Positions 1-9,846 of a stretch of DNA of 64,000 nt are shown piece by piece. This DNA comes from Gluconacetobacter azotocaptans (GTDB lineage Bacteria; Pseudomonadota; Alphaproteobacteria; Acetobacterales; Acetobacteraceae), in assembly GCF_014174355.1 (NCBI RefSeq), contig NZ_JABEQF010000002.1, positions 343,018 through 407,017 on the forward strand, read 5' to 3'. The stretch's first letter is position 1. Every line of letters begins with the position of its first letter. The notes beneath the pieces are model-generated. The model searched no databases. It saw only the letters and a program-made list of their open reading frames with translations, and was not told the DNA's origin. A program made the translations under genes and the position numbers.

Positions 1-1582
1 CAAGACGGGGGGGCTCGGCGACGTCGTCGGCTCGCTGCCTGTGGCCTTGCGGGCCGAGGGCGTGGCCGTCACGACTCTGCTGCCGGGATATCCCGCGGTG
101 CTCGATGCGCTGGAAGGCCCGGTGCGGGTGGCCGAAATGACGCCGTTGCCGGGGGTCGAGGTCGCGCTGCTGGAAGGCATGGCGGCGGGTCACCGCCTGC
201 TGGTGGTGGACAGCCCGGCCCTGTTCCGGCGCAAGGGCAATCCCTACCTGGGCCCCGATGGCGTGGACTGGCCGGACAACGGCGTCCGCTTCGCAACCTT
301 GTCGCGCGTGGCGGCCACGATCGCCCAGGGGCATGTCGCCGCCTGCCGGCCCGATCTGGTGCTGGCCCACGACTGGCAGTCCGGCCTGACCGCCGCTTAC
401 CTGCATTATGACGGCCAGCCGGCGGCGCCGGTGATCCATACCATCCACAATATCGCGTTCCAGGGGCGTTTTCCCGCGCGGGATCTGGAACGGTTCGGCC
501 TGCCGCCTCATGCTTTCGCCATGGACGGGGTAGAATACCACGGCGATATCGGGTTCCTGAAGGCGGGGCTGCATTTCGCCACCTGGATCACCACCGTATC
601 GCCGACCTATGCCCGCGAGATCCAGAAGCCGGAATGGGGGATGGGGCTGGACGGCCTGCTGCGCAGCCGGTCGGACCGTCTGGTTGGCATCCTGAACGGA
701 ATCGACACGGACGATTGGAATCCGGCGACCGACCCGGCCGTGCTGTTCCCCTACCAGGTGGGCGACTTCCGGGCACGCCGGCCCAACAAGCGCGCGTTCC
801 AGGCCGAATTCGGCCTGCGTCAGGACCCGGATGTCTTCCTGTTGGGCCTGGTCAGCCGCCTGACCGGGCAGAAGGGGGTCGATATCCTGGCCGACGTCGT
901 GCCGCGTATCCTGGACGACCGGACGCAGCTGGTCGTCGTCGGCAGCGGCGAGGCGGCGATGGAACAGGCTTTCGCCCGCCTGTCCCGCCGGTTTTCCGAT
1001 CGTCTGGCGTGCCATATCGGCTACAGCGAGCAACTGGGCCATCGCCTGCAGGCGTCGGCTGACAGCCTGCTGATCCCGTCGCGGTTCGAACCCTGTGGGC
1101 TGACGCAGTTGTGCGCCAGCCGGTACGGATGCGTGCCCATCGCCTCGCGCGTGGGCGGGCTGGCCGACACGATCATCGACGCCAACGCGGCGGCGATGGC
1201 ATGCGACGCGGCGACGGGCTTTCTGTTCTTCCCCACCGACCCCGACACGCTGGTCGCTGCGATCGAGCGTGGCGGCGCGATGTTCCGCGACCCGCAACGC
1301 TGGACGCACCTGCAACGCAACGGCGCGCATTACGACGTTTCCTGGCGGCACAAGGCGCGAGAGTACGCGCAACTGTTCCGCCGGGTGCTGGGACGGAACG
1401 ACGCCGTATCCGCGGGCACCGAGAAGGACATCATCCTGTCCCGGCGTGGCACGCATGGTCGGCGGCCGTGGCCGCCCGGCCCGCCGGGCGCCGACATGCC
1501 GTCGCGGACCGGGCGGCTGGCCCGGCAGGCGGCGCGACGGTCGCGCGTGCGACCCCACGACCCGCTTGCCCGGTCACATTGA
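1..1582 (+). CDS. glgA: Glycogen (ADP-glucose) synthase, 5' end cut by window edge
   Basis: Transfers glucose from ADP-glucose to the non-reducing end of a growing alpha-1,4-glucan (GT5 family, cytoplasmic). The open frame runs to the window edge, where it reads KTGGLGDVVGSL, the family's ADP-glucose-binding KxGGL motif that normally lies about 15 residues from the start, so only a short N-terminus is missing. Other visible marks are HDWQSGLTAAYL, HTIHNIAFQGRF, the C-domain motif RFEPCGLTQL carrying the conserved catalytic-site glutamate, and the glycine-rich VGGLADTI. The last roughly 55 residues, after the expected family end near YAQLFRRVLG, are Arg/Pro/Gly-rich and look like low-complexity read-through with no family counterpart. 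It is the first visible gene of an alpha-glucan operon; glgB begins 63 bp downstream. Identification is secure; the tail is odd. Confidence 0.95.
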   Translation, partial: KTGGLGDVVGSLPVALRAEGVAVTTLLPGYPAVLDALEGPVRVAEMTPLPGVEVALLEGMAAGHRLLVVDSPALFRRKGNPYLGPDGVDWPDNGVRFATLSRVAATIAQGHVAACRPDLVLAHDWQSGLTAAYLHYDGQPAAPVIHTIHNIAFQGRFPARDLERFGLPPHAFAMDGVEYHGDIGFLKAGLHFATWITTVSPTYAREIQKPEWGMGLDGLLRSRSDRLVGILNGIDTDDWNPATDPAVLFPYQVGDFRARRPNKRAFQAEFGLRQDPDVFLLGLVSRLTGQKGVDILADVVPRILDDRTQLVVVGSGEAAMEQAFARLSRRFSDRLACHIGYSEQLGHRLQASADSLLIPSRFEPCGLTQLCASRYGCVPIASRVGGLADTIIDANAAAMACDAATGFLFFPTDPDTLVAAIERGGAMFRDPQRWTHLQRNGAHYDVSWRHKAREYAQLFRRVLGRNDAVSAGTEKDIILSRRGTHGRRPWPPGPPGADMPSRTGRLARQAARRSRVRPHDPLARSH

Positions 1583-1645
1583 TCCCGCCACCGCCCCGCG
1601 CCTTCCCCGCCGCCGACCGATGCCCGCCAGACGGAATCCCGCCTC

Positions 1646-3865
1646 ATGAATGCTGCCCGGAATGACAGTGCCTATGTCCTGCCCCCCGGGACCGAGGATC
1701 TGCTTCGTGGCGTCTGCGCCGATCCGTTTTCGGTGCTGGGACGTCACCCGAATGGACGAACCGACATCGTGCGGGCCTTCTGCCCCGATGCGCGGGCCGT
1801 CAAGCTGGTGGTGGTGCGGCCACGCGCGGCCCCCGTCGAACGCGCGATGCGCCGCGTGGACGATCGGGGCCTGTATGTCGGCACCGTGCCGGCGGGCGCG
1901 TCGTACCGGCTGAAGATCGGCTGGGCCGACGGGTGGGAGGAAACCGAGGATTCCTATTCCTTCGGCCTGCTGCTGGGCGATCTGGACCTGCATCTGTTCA
2001 CCGAGGGGCGGCATCGCGAACTCGATCGCGTCATGGGCGCCCAGGTGACGGAAATCGGCGGCGTGACGGGCGTGCGCTTCGCCCTGTGGGCGCCGAACGC
2101 CTTTCGCGTGTCCGTCATCGGCGATTTCAACGTCTGGGACGGGCGTCGCCACCCGATGCGCCTGCGGCATGCGGCCGGGATCTGGGAATTGTTCATCCCG
2201 CGCATCGGCCCCGGCGAACGCTACAAGTACGAGATCCTGGACCAGGACCGCCGCCTGCTGCCGCCCAAGGCCGACCCGATGGCCCTGGCGACGGAACGGC
2301 CCCCGGCCACGGCCTCGGTCGTCGTCGATCCGCACCCCTTCCCGTGGGACGACGAAGAATGGATGAACGGACGTGCCGCCCGACAGGAGGATTCGGCGCC
2401 GCTGTCGATCTACGAAGTGCACGCGGCCTCGTGGCGGCGGCCGGACGGCGACCCGGCGGGCATCATGCGCTGGGACGAGCTGGAACGGACGCTGATCCCC
2501 TATGTCGTCGAAATGGGGTTCAGCCATATCGAACTGATGCCGATCATGGAGCATCCGTTCGGCGGGTCGTGGGGGTACCAGACGCTGGGGCTGTACGCGC
2601 CCTCCGCCCGCTACGGATCGCCCGCGCAGTTCGCCTCTTTCGTGAATGCCTGCCATCGGGCGGGGCTGGGCGTCATCCTGGACTGGGTGCCGGCGCATTT
2701 TCCCGCCGACACGCACGGCCTTGCCCGGTTCGACGGGTCGTGCCTGTACGAGCACGAAGACCGCCGGGAAGGGTTTCATCCCGACTGGCACACGCTGATC
2801 TATAATTTCGGCCGGCATGAGGTCAGCGGCTTCCTGATCGGCAGCGCGCTGATGTGGCTGCAACGCTACCATGTCGACGGGCTGCGGGTCGATGCGGTGG
2901 CGTCGATGCTCTATCGCGACTACAGCCGCGAGGAAGGCGAATGGATCTCGAACATCCATGGCGGGCGCGAGAATCTGGAAGCCATCCAGTTCCTGCGCGA
3001 CCTGAACGGCTCGGTGGCCCACTACTGCCCGTCGGCCATGGTGATCGCCGAGGAATCCACCGCCTGGCCGGGCGTCAGCCGGCCGGTCGCCGATGGCGGG
3101 CTCGGCTTCGCCTATAAATGGAACATGGGGTGGATGCACGACACCTTGCAGTACATGTCGCGCGATCCGCTCTGGCGGCGGTACCACCATTCCGAAATCA
3201 TGTTCGGCCTGTATTACGCCTTTTCGGAGCGCTTCATCCTGCCGCTGTCGCATGACGAGGTCGTGCACGGCAAGGGGTCGCTGATCTCGCGCATGCCCGG
3301 CGACGAGTGGCGGAAACATGCGGGAATACGGGCCTATTTCGCCTTCATGTGGGCGCATCCGGGCAAGAAGCTGCTGTTCATGGGCGGCGAGCTGGCGCAG
3401 GTCCATGAATGGCACGCCGACGGCGAACTCGACTGGCGGGGCCTGGGCAACCCGATGGCGCGCGGGGTCCAGGGGCTGGTCCGCGACGTCAACCGCCTCT
3501 ACCGCGCCCTTCCGGCTCTGCACCGCGAGGATTCCGTGCCGCAGGGCTTTGCCTGGATCATCGGCGACGACAGCGAGAATGCCGTCTTCGCCTGGCTGCG
3601 GCTGGCCCACGGCGTGCCGCCGGTACTGGTGGTGTGCAACATGACGCCGGTGCCGCGCCCCTTCTATCGCGTGGGCGTGCCTGTGGCGGGGTACTGGCGG
3701 GAAATGCTCAATACCGACGCGCAGGATTACGAGGGGTCAGGGGTCGGAAACGAGGGCGGCGTCCATACCACGCCCGATGCCGCGCACGGCTACGCCCAGT
3801 CCTGCGTCCTGACGCTGCCGCCGCTGGCGGTGCTGTACCTGTCGCCCGAGGGGGGCCACGCATGA
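1646..3865 (+). CDS. glgB: 1,4-alpha-glucan branching enzyme
   Basis: Cuts an alpha-1,4 chain and re-attaches it as an alpha-1,6 branch during glycogen synthesis (GH13). The 739-residue length is normal for a GlgB with both N-terminal domains: an N1 module, a CBM48-like domain around residues 120-225 ([19 protein letters not shown]) and the catalytic barrel. GH13 motifs are all present: DWVPAHF near 346, [10 protein letters not shown] with the nucleophile at about Asp416, IAEEST with the acid glutamate near 469-470, and LSHDEVVHG with Asp537. The start has only a weak ribosome site, but the frame begins where the N1 homology is expected. Its stop overlaps the glgX start (ATGA), indicating translational coupling. 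Confidence 0.96.
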   Translation: MNAARNDSAYVLPPGTEDLLRGVCADPFSVLGRHPNGRTDIVRAFCPDARAVKLVVVRPRAAPVERAMRRVDDRGLYVGTVPAGASYRLKIGWADGWEETEDSYSFGLLLGDLDLHLFTEGRHRELDRVMGAQVTEIGGVTGVRFALWAPNAFRVSVIGDFNVWDGRRHPMRLRHAAGIWELFIPRIGPGERYKYEILDQDRRLLPPKADPMALATERPPATASVVVDPHPFPWDDEEWMNGRAARQEDSAPLSIYEVHAASWRRPDGDPAGIMRWDELERTLIPYVVEMGFSHIELMPIMEHPFGGSWGYQTLGLYAPSARYGSPAQFASFVNACHRAGLGVILDWVPAHFPADTHGLARFDGSCLYEHEDRREGFHPDWHTLIYNFGRHEVSGFLIGSALMWLQRYHVDGLRVDAVASMLYRDYSREEGEWISNIHGGRENLEAIQFLRDLNGSVAHYCPSAMVIAEESTAWPGVSRPVADGGLGFAYKWNMGWMHDTLQYMSRDPLWRRYHHSEIMFGLYYAFSERFILPLSHDEVVHGKGSLISRMPGDEWRKHAGIRAYFAFMWAHPGKKLLFMGGELAQVHEWHADGELDWRGLGNPMARGVQGLVRDVNRLYRALPALHREDSVPQGFAWIIGDDSENAVFAWLRLAHGVPPVLVVCNMTPVPRPFYRVGVPVAGYWREMLNTDAQDYEGSGVGNEGGVHTTPDAAHGYAQSCVLTLPPLAVLYLSPEGGHA

Positions 3866-5970
3866 TGCGTTTTCCCGCGCGCCTGACGGCGGGGTCCAAC
3901 ATGCCCCTGGGCGCGACATGGGATGGGCTGGGCGTCAATTTCGCGGTGTTCTCGGCCAATGCGGTGCGGATCGACCTGTGCATCTTCGACCCCGCCGGCC
4001 GGCGGGAAATCGCGCGCTTCGAACTGCCCGAACGCACCGACGAGGTCTGGCACGGCTACCTGCCGGACGCGCGGCCCGGCCTATTGTACGGATTTCGCGC
4101 CTATGGCCCGTACGAACCACTGCGCGGTCACCGGTTCAACCCGCACAAGCTGCTGATCGACCCCTATGCCCGCGCGCTGCACGGGCAGCTCAGCTGGTCG
4201 GATTCGCTGTTCGGCTACCGGATCAACTCGCCGCGCGTCGACCTTTCGATCGACCGGCGCGACAGCGCGCCGGCGATGCCGAAATGCGTGGTCACCAACG
4301 ACGCCTTCAACTGGGGCGACGACCGGCGGCCGGCCGTGCCGTGGGACCGGACGGTGATCATGGAGGCGCACCTGCGCGGTCTGACCATGCGGCGCGCCGA
4401 CCTGCTGCCGGTGGAACGCGGCACCTTCCGCGCCCTGACCGACCCGCAGCTGATCGACCACCTGCTGCGGCTGGGTATCACGACGCTGGAGCTGATGCCG
4501 ATCCACGCCTTCGTCAAGGACCGTTTCCTGCTGGAACGGGGGCTGACGAACTACTGGGGATACAACACGCTGGCGTTCTTCGCCCCCCATGCCGGCTATC
4601 TGGCCGAGGGCTCGCCCCACGAGGTCCGGACCGCGATCCGCCGCCTGCACGCGGCCGGGATCGAGGTGATTCTGGACGTCGTCTACAACCATACCTGCGA
4701 AGGGAACGAACTGGGCCCGACCCTGTGCTATCGCGGCCTGGACAATGCCAGCTATTACCGGCTCGTTCCCGAAGCCGAGCGGCATCTGATCAACGATACC
4801 GGCTGCGGCAACACGCTGAACCTGTCGCATCCGCGCGTGTTGCAGATGGTGATGGATTCGCTGCGCCACTGGGCGCGCGATTTCCATGTCGACGGGTTCC
4901 GCTTTGACCTGTGCTCGACCCTGGGGCGGGAAAGCTACGGGTTCGACCAATCCTGCGGGTTCTTCGATGTCCTGCGGCAGGACCCGCTTCTTTCCACGCT
5001 GAAGCTGATCGCCGAACCGTGGGACCCGGGGCCGGGCGGCTACCAGCTGGGCAACCATCCGCCCGGCTTCGCCGAATGGAACGACCGGTTCCGCGACACG
5101 GTGCGGCGGTTCTGGCGCGGCGACGGGTTGCAGCGCGGGGATCTGGCGGCGCGGCTCAGCGGGTCGGGCGACGTGTTCGACCGGCGCGGGCGGCGGCCGT
5201 GGAGTTCGCTGAATTTCGTGACCTCGCATGACGGGTTCACGTTGACGGACATCGTCAGCTACGCCGAGCGTCACAATGACGCGAACGGCGAGAACGGACA
5301 GGACGGCCATTCCGAGAATTACAGCGCCAACTGGGGCGTCGAGGGGCCGACCGACGACCCCGCGATCCTCGCCACGCGCGACCGGCTGAGGCGCGCCATG
5401 ATGGCGACCCTGTTCCTGTCGCAGGGCACGCCGATGATCCTGGCGGGCGACGAATTCGGGCAGACCCAGCACGGCAACAACAACGCCTATTGCCAGGACA
5501 ACACCACGACATGGCTCGACTGGTCGCTGGCCGAGGATGGGGCCGGCCGAGCGCTGTGCGCCTTCGTGGCGCGGCTGGCGGCGGTGCGCGCCGCACACCC
5601 GTCGGTGCGCTGGGGCGGCTATCTGTATGGCCATCGCGAAACCGTGCCCGGCCTGACCGATATCGCCTGGTTCGGCCCCGACGGCAATCCGATGACGCCC
5701 GGATCGTGGAACGACGAAGGGGGGCGCGTGCTGGGCCTGCTGCGCTCGTGCGAGGATGCTTGGAATGGGGTGGACACCACCTATCTGATCCTGAACGCGG
5801 GGGCCGAGGACGCACAGTGCAGCCTGCCACCGGTGCCGGGGACATGGACGATGCTGCTGGATAGTGCCGACCCGGCGCGGGCCGAGGAATCACTGGGGCA
5901 GGTGACGCACTGGCGCGTTCCCGCACGCGGCCTCGTGCTGCTGGGGTTCGAGGCCCGGCGAAGAACATGA
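3862..5970 (+). CDS. glgX: Glycogen debranching enzyme (isoamylase type)
   Basis: Hydrolyses alpha-1,6 branches, releasing linear maltodextrins that the following TreY/TreZ and MalQ can use (GH13_11). The frame is open well upstream through glgB, but the first sensible start is the ATG overlapping the glgB stop, giving 702 residues with an N-terminal CBM48 ([19 protein letters not shown]). Active-site motifs are DVVYNHT (Asp272), DGFRFDLCS (nucleophile Asp349), IAEPWDPG (Glu385) and [10 protein letters not shown] (Asp457). GlgX and TreX are close relatives; here the neighbouring treZ and treY suggest it does TreX's job of supplying linear substrate. The stop codon lies inside a 14-bp tandem repeat that continues to the treZ start. 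Confidence 0.94.
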   Translation: MMRFPARLTAGSNMPLGATWDGLGVNFAVFSANAVRIDLCIFDPAGRREIARFELPERTDEVWHGYLPDARPGLLYGFRAYGPYEPLRGHRFNPHKLLIDPYARALHGQLSWSDSLFGYRINSPRVDLSIDRRDSAPAMPKCVVTNDAFNWGDDRRPAVPWDRTVIMEAHLRGLTMRRADLLPVERGTFRALTDPQLIDHLLRLGITTLELMPIHAFVKDRFLLERGLTNYWGYNTLAFFAPHAGYLAEGSPHEVRTAIRRLHAAGIEVILDVVYNHTCEGNELGPTLCYRGLDNASYYRLVPEAERHLINDTGCGNTLNLSHPRVLQMVMDSLRHWARDFHVDGFRFDLCSTLGRESYGFDQSCGFFDVLRQDPLLSTLKLIAEPWDPGPGGYQLGNHPPGFAEWNDRFRDTVRRFWRGDGLQRGDLAARLSGSGDVFDRRGRRPWSSLNFVTSHDGFTLTDIVSYAERHNDANGENGQDGHSENYSANWGVEGPTDDPAILATRDRLRRAMMATLFLSQGTPMILAGDEFGQTQHGNNNAYCQDNTTTWLDWSLAEDGAGRALCAFVARLAAVRAAHPSVRWGGYLYGHRETVPGLTDIAWFGPDGNPMTPGSWNDEGGRVLGLLRSCEDAWNGVDTTYLILNAGAEDAQCSLPPVPGTWTMLLDSADPARAEESLGQVTHWRVPARGLVLLGFEARRRT

Positions 5971-6021
5971 AGCGCCAGACATGAGGCGCCAGTCATGAGG
6001 CGTAGGACATGAAGGGATCGG
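5966..6021 (+). repeat. 14-bp tandem repeat, four imperfect units
   Basis: Units begin CATGA at 5966, 5980, 5994 and 6008, each 14 bp apart (CATGARGCGCCAG-like). The first unit holds the glgX stop and the last holds an ATG in the treZ frame. Unit identity falls from units 1-2 (two differences) to unit 4. Each unit carries ATGA, so copy number changes the spacing between glgX stop and treZ start. Confidence 0.75.
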
Positions 6022-6023
6022 AC

Positions 6024-7787
6024 ATGCGTACGACCCACGCTTTCACCTGCATGTCGGGCGCCACGCTGATCGGCCCGTCGCGCACCCGCTTTCGCCTGTG
6101 GGCGCCGTCGTGCGATACGGTCGGGCTGGAAATCGAGGGCCTGCCGCCCATTCCGATGGACCGGCATGCCGATGGCTGGTTCGGCGCCGTGGCGCCCTGC
6201 GGGGCCGGCGCGCGCTATCGCTATCGCGTGCGGCCCGACCTGGCGGTGCCCGACCCGGCGTCGCGCGCACAGCCCGACGACGTCTTCGGCCCCAGCATGG
6301 TCGTCGACCCCCGATCCTACGTCTGGGCGCATGCCGGCTGGCGCGGCCGGCCGTGGGAGGAAACCGTCATCTACGAAATCCATGTCGGTGCGGCCGGCGG
6401 GTTTCGCGGCGTGCAGGACCGCCTGGCCGGCCTGGCGGCGATGGGGATCACGGCGATCGAACTGATGCCCCTGTCGGAATTTCCGGGCGGCCGCAACTGG
6501 GGCTATGACGGGGTGCTGCCTTACGCGCCGGAATCGGCCTACGGCACGCCGGACGAATTGAAGGCGCTGATCGACCATGCGCACGGGCTGGGGATGATGG
6601 TCTTCCTCGACGTCGTCTACAATCATTTCGGGCCGGACGGAAATTTCCTGGCCAGCTACGCGGCGCCGTTCTTTCGCGACGACCGGGTGACTCCGTGGGG
6701 TGTGGCCATCGATTTCCGGCTGCCGCAGGTACGAACCTACTTCACCGAAAATGCCTTGTACTGGCTGATGGAATACCGCTTCGACGGATTGCGCCTGGAC
6801 GCCGTGCACGCGATCGTCGAACAGGACTGGCTGGTGGATCTGGCCGCCCGCGTCCGGGCCGAGACCGAACCCGGCCGCCATGTTCACCTGGTCCTGGAAA
6901 ACGAGAACAATGACGCCGCCCTGCTGGGCATGGGCTTCGCGGCGCAGTGGAACGATGACGGCCACAACGCCCTGCACGTGCTGCTGACCGGTGAGGACGA
7001 AGGGTATTACAGGAATTTTTCCCAAGACCCGACGGCCGACCTGGCCCGCGTGCTGGGGCAGGGGTTTGCGTTCCAGGGGCAGATGTTCCCGACGCTGGGC
7101 CGGCCGCGCGGCACGCCTTCGGCCGGCCTGCCGCCCAGCGCGTTCGTGCTGTTCCTGCAAAATCACGACCAGATCGGCAACCGCGCCCTGGGCGAGCGGC
7201 TGACCACCCTGGCCGATCCGCAGGCGCTGGCGGCGGCCTATGCGCTGTTGCTGCTGTCGCCGCAGATCCCGCTGATGTTCATGGGCGAGGAATGGGGGTC
7301 GCGCCGGCCGTTCCTGTTCTTCACCAGCCATGTGCCCGAACTGGGCCGGATCGTCCGCGACGGAAGGCGCCGCGAATTTGCCGCCTTCGCCCATTTCAGC
7401 GACCCCGCGCGCCGCGAGACCATCCCCGACCCGAATGACGCCGCCACCTTCGCGGCCTCGGCCCTCGATACGGCCGAAGTCGGGGCGGCCGAGTGCCAGG
7501 ACGGGCTGGCGCTGACCCGGACGCTGCTGGCGTTGCGCTTCCGCCATGTCGTGCCGCGTCTGCGGGGGGCGCGCAGCCTGGACTCGGTGCCCATCGGGCC
7601 GGCCGCCGTGGCCGCGCGATGGGTGATGGGGGATGAGGCGGTCCTGGCGATCGCGCTCAATCTGGGCGATGCGGCGGTCGCTCTGCCGCCCGGCTTCGCG
7701 GGTCCGCTGCTGTTCGGGTCGCCCGATCCGCACGCACTGCCGCCGCGCAGTATCTCCGTGCGCCTGACCGAGGCCGGCCATGAGTGA
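6024..7787 (+). CDS. treZ: Malto-oligosyltrehalose trehalohydrolase
   Basis: Hydrolyses the bond next to the terminal trehalosyl unit made by TreY, releasing free trehalose (GH13_10, cytoplasmic). An in-frame ATG exists at 6009, but AAGGGA at 6012-6017 lies six bases before the ATG at 6024, so I choose 6024 (MRTTHAF, 587 residues). An N-terminal CBM48/early-set domain (LIGPSRTRFRLWAPS) precedes the barrel. Motifs are DVVYNHFGPDG (Asp196), FDGLRLDAVHAI (Asp259), LVLENENND (Glu292) and LQNHDQIGN (Asp382). The NHFGPDG and ENENND wording is typical of TreZ rather than GlgB. It overlaps malQ by 8 bp. Confidence 0.94.
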   Translation: MRTTHAFTCMSGATLIGPSRTRFRLWAPSCDTVGLEIEGLPPIPMDRHADGWFGAVAPCGAGARYRYRVRPDLAVPDPASRAQPDDVFGPSMVVDPRSYVWAHAGWRGRPWEETVIYEIHVGAAGGFRGVQDRLAGLAAMGITAIELMPLSEFPGGRNWGYDGVLPYAPESAYGTPDELKALIDHAHGLGMMVFLDVVYNHFGPDGNFLASYAAPFFRDDRVTPWGVAIDFRLPQVRTYFTENALYWLMEYRFDGLRLDAVHAIVEQDWLVDLAARVRAETEPGRHVHLVLENENNDAALLGMGFAAQWNDDGHNALHVLLTGEDEGYYRNFSQDPTADLARVLGQGFAFQGQMFPTLGRPRGTPSAGLPPSAFVLFLQNHDQIGNRALGERLTTLADPQALAAAYALLLLSPQIPLMFMGEEWGSRRPFLFFTSHVPELGRIVRDGRRREFAAFAHFSDPARRETIPDPNDAATFAASALDTAEVGAAECQDGLALTRTLLALRFRHVVPRLRGARSLDSVPIGPAAVAARWVMGDEAVLAIALNLGDAAVALPPGFAGPLLFGSPDPHALPPRSISVRLTEAGHE

Positions 7788-9846
7788 TCAATCGCTGCAG
7801 GCGCGGGCACGGCTGGCCGGCCTGATCACCTCGTGGCGGGGCACGGACGGCAAGGTGCATCGAGTCAGTGCGGACAGCCTGCGCAGCCTGCTGCGGGTGC
7901 TGGAAGGCGGGCGCGCGCTGCCAGTCCCTGCCAGCCTGCCGGCGCTGGTCGTCGGGCAGGTCGGTGTGGCAACGCCGCTGCCCCCGTTCGCGGTCTTGGG
8001 GGCGGCGGACGACACGGTGCCGTTCCGGCTGGTGTTCGAGAGCGGCGAAACCTTTTCCGGCCGCGCCGCGGTGTCCGCCGACGGCCGGGTCGAGCTGCCC
8101 GCCGTGAAACAGGTCGGCTATCACACGCTGGAAATCGGGTCGGGGCGAACGACGCTGGCAATGGCGCCGCCGTCCTGCCGGACAGTGCGCGAACGCGCGG
8201 GCAACGGCGGGGGGCGGGCCTGGGGGATCGCGGCGCAGATCTACGGCCTGCGTGCGCCGGGCGATGGCGGCATCGGCCATTTCGGCGCCCTGGCCAACCT
8301 GGCGCGGCAGGCGGGGGCCGCCGGGGCCGACGCGCTGGCGGTCAGCCCCGTCCATGCCATGTTCGCCGCCCGTCCGGACCAGTACAGCCCCTATTCGCCG
8401 TCCAGCCGGCTGTTTCTCAATACGCTGCTGGCGGATGCGTGCTGCTGGTTTCAGCCCCATGACGTCGTCTTGTCGATGCGCCGGCAGGGCATTGCCGAAA
8501 CCGCGCTGAAACAGCTGGAGGACGCGCCGCTGATCGACTGGCCGCGCGCGGCGGCCCTGCGCCTTCAGATCCTGCGGGGCCTGTACGACGACCATGTGCG
8601 CGCCCTGCCACCCGCCGAGATGACGGCGTTCGTCCGGGCGCAGGGCCGCGCGCTGCACCAGCACGCGGTGTTCGAGGCCCTGCATGCCCACCAGTTGCAG
8701 CGCGGCCCCCGGGGCGGCAACTGGCGCATCTGGCCAACGGCCCTGCGCAACCCCGACAGCCCCGAAGTCGCGCGCTTTGCCGAGGAACGCCAGCATGAGG
8801 TCGGGTTTCACCTGTTCCTGCAATGGCTGGCGGCGCGTGGCTTGGGCGAGGCGGGCCGCGCCGCGCAGGAGGCGGGGATGAAGATCGGCCTGATCGCCGA
8901 CCTGGCGGTGGGCACCGATCCGTCGGGCAGCCAGTGCTGGATGCGCCAGGACGAATTCCTGATCGGCGCGTCGGTGGGCGCCCCGCCGGACCCGCTGGGC
9001 CCCATCGGCCAGAACTGGGGCCTGACGACGTTTTCGCCCGGCGGCATGCACGCCCACGGCTATCGCGCCTTCATCGAGACGCTTCGGGCTACTTTCGCCC
9101 GCCAGGGCGGCGTGCGCATCGATCATGTGATGGGGCTGGAGCGGCTGTGGATCATTCCCGACGGCGGCGCGCCGACCGACGGCGCCTACCTGTGCTTCCC
9201 GCGCCAGGACCTGATGCGCCTGGTGGCGCTGGAATCATGGCGGCACGACGCCATCGTGATCGGCGAGGACCTGGGCACCGTGTCGGCCGAGTATCGCCGC
9301 CATGCCGAGCGGCGGGCGATCATGGGCATGAACGTGCTGTGGTTCCAGCGCGACCCGTCGGGCGACTTCATGCCGGCGGCGCGATGGGACCGGAACGCGG
9401 CGGCCATGACCAGCACCCACGACCTGCCGACCGTCTCGGGCTGGTGGCTGGGCACGGATATCGGCTGGCGCAAGGCATTGCGCCAGCTTCCCAAGGGGGC
9501 GCGGGTCGAGGACGCGCTGGCGGCGCGCGATCACGATCGCGCGGCCCTGTGGGCGGTGCTCCATACCGGGGGCGAGCCCGGCCCCATGCCGCCGGTCACC
9601 GAGGAAGGCGCGCGCATCGTGGTTGATGCGGCGGCGCGTTTCATCGGCATGACGCCGTCGCCGCTGGCGATCCTGCCGCTGGAGGACGTGCTGGGCCTGA
9701 TCGAGCAGCCCAACCTGCCCGGTACCGTCACGGGCCATCCGAACTGGCAGCGCCGCTACCCCGGCGGGCGGGACCTTGCGCTGCTGTCGCGGCCCGAGGC
9801 TGCCCACAGGCTGGGCCTGCTGCGTGACGGCAGGCGCGCCACATGA
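7780..9846 (+). CDS. malQ: 4-alpha-glucanotransferase (amylomaltase)
   Basis: Moves maltodextrin segments between chains, lengthening short oligosaccharides left by GlgX and TreY so they can be reused (GH77). The protein is 688 residues, in the range of the longer bacterial MalQ with an N-terminal extension (about 160 residues) before the barrel (AWGIAAQIYGLR). Visible motifs are DQYSPYSPSSRLF, the nucleophile region GGVRIDHVMGLERLW (Asp448), IGEDLG (Glu496) and TSTHDLPTVSG (Asp548). The start overlaps treZ and the stop overlaps treY (ATGA), so the four genes from glgB to treY look translationally linked, except at the repeat-containing glgX-treZ junction. Confidence 0.93.
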   Translation: MSDQSLQARARLAGLITSWRGTDGKVHRVSADSLRSLLRVLEGGRALPVPASLPALVVGQVGVATPLPPFAVLGAADDTVPFRLVFESGETFSGRAAVSADGRVELPAVKQVGYHTLEIGSGRTTLAMAPPSCRTVRERAGNGGGRAWGIAAQIYGLRAPGDGGIGHFGALANLARQAGAAGADALAVSPVHAMFAARPDQYSPYSPSSRLFLNTLLADACCWFQPHDVVLSMRRQGIAETALKQLEDAPLIDWPRAAALRLQILRGLYDDHVRALPPAEMTAFVRAQGRALHQHAVFEALHAHQLQRGPRGGNWRIWPTALRNPDSPEVARFAEERQHEVGFHLFLQWLAARGLGEAGRAAQEAGMKIGLIADLAVGTDPSGSQCWMRQDEFLIGASVGAPPDPLGPIGQNWGLTTFSPGGMHAHGYRAFIETLRATFARQGGVRIDHVMGLERLWIIPDGGAPTDGAYLCFPRQDLMRLVALESWRHDAIVIGEDLGTVSAEYRRHAERRAIMGMNVLWFQRDPSGDFMPAARWDRNAAAMTSTHDLPTVSGWWLGTDIGWRKALRQLPKGARVEDALAARDHDRAALWAVLHTGGEPGPMPPVTEEGARIVVDAAARFIGMTPSPLAILPLEDVLGLIEQPNLPGTVTGHPNWQRRYPGGRDLALLSRPEAAHRLGLLRDGRRAT

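Noticed and set aside
1574..3610. Long minus-strand open frame opposite glgB (678 codons)
   Set aside because: Gln/His/Arg/Pro-rich composition with no motif; an antisense shadow of a GC-rich gene.
5966..6021. Tandem repeat as a CRISPR or phage attachment site
   Set aside because: Units are adjacent without spacers, only 14 bp, and no cas or integrase gene is near.
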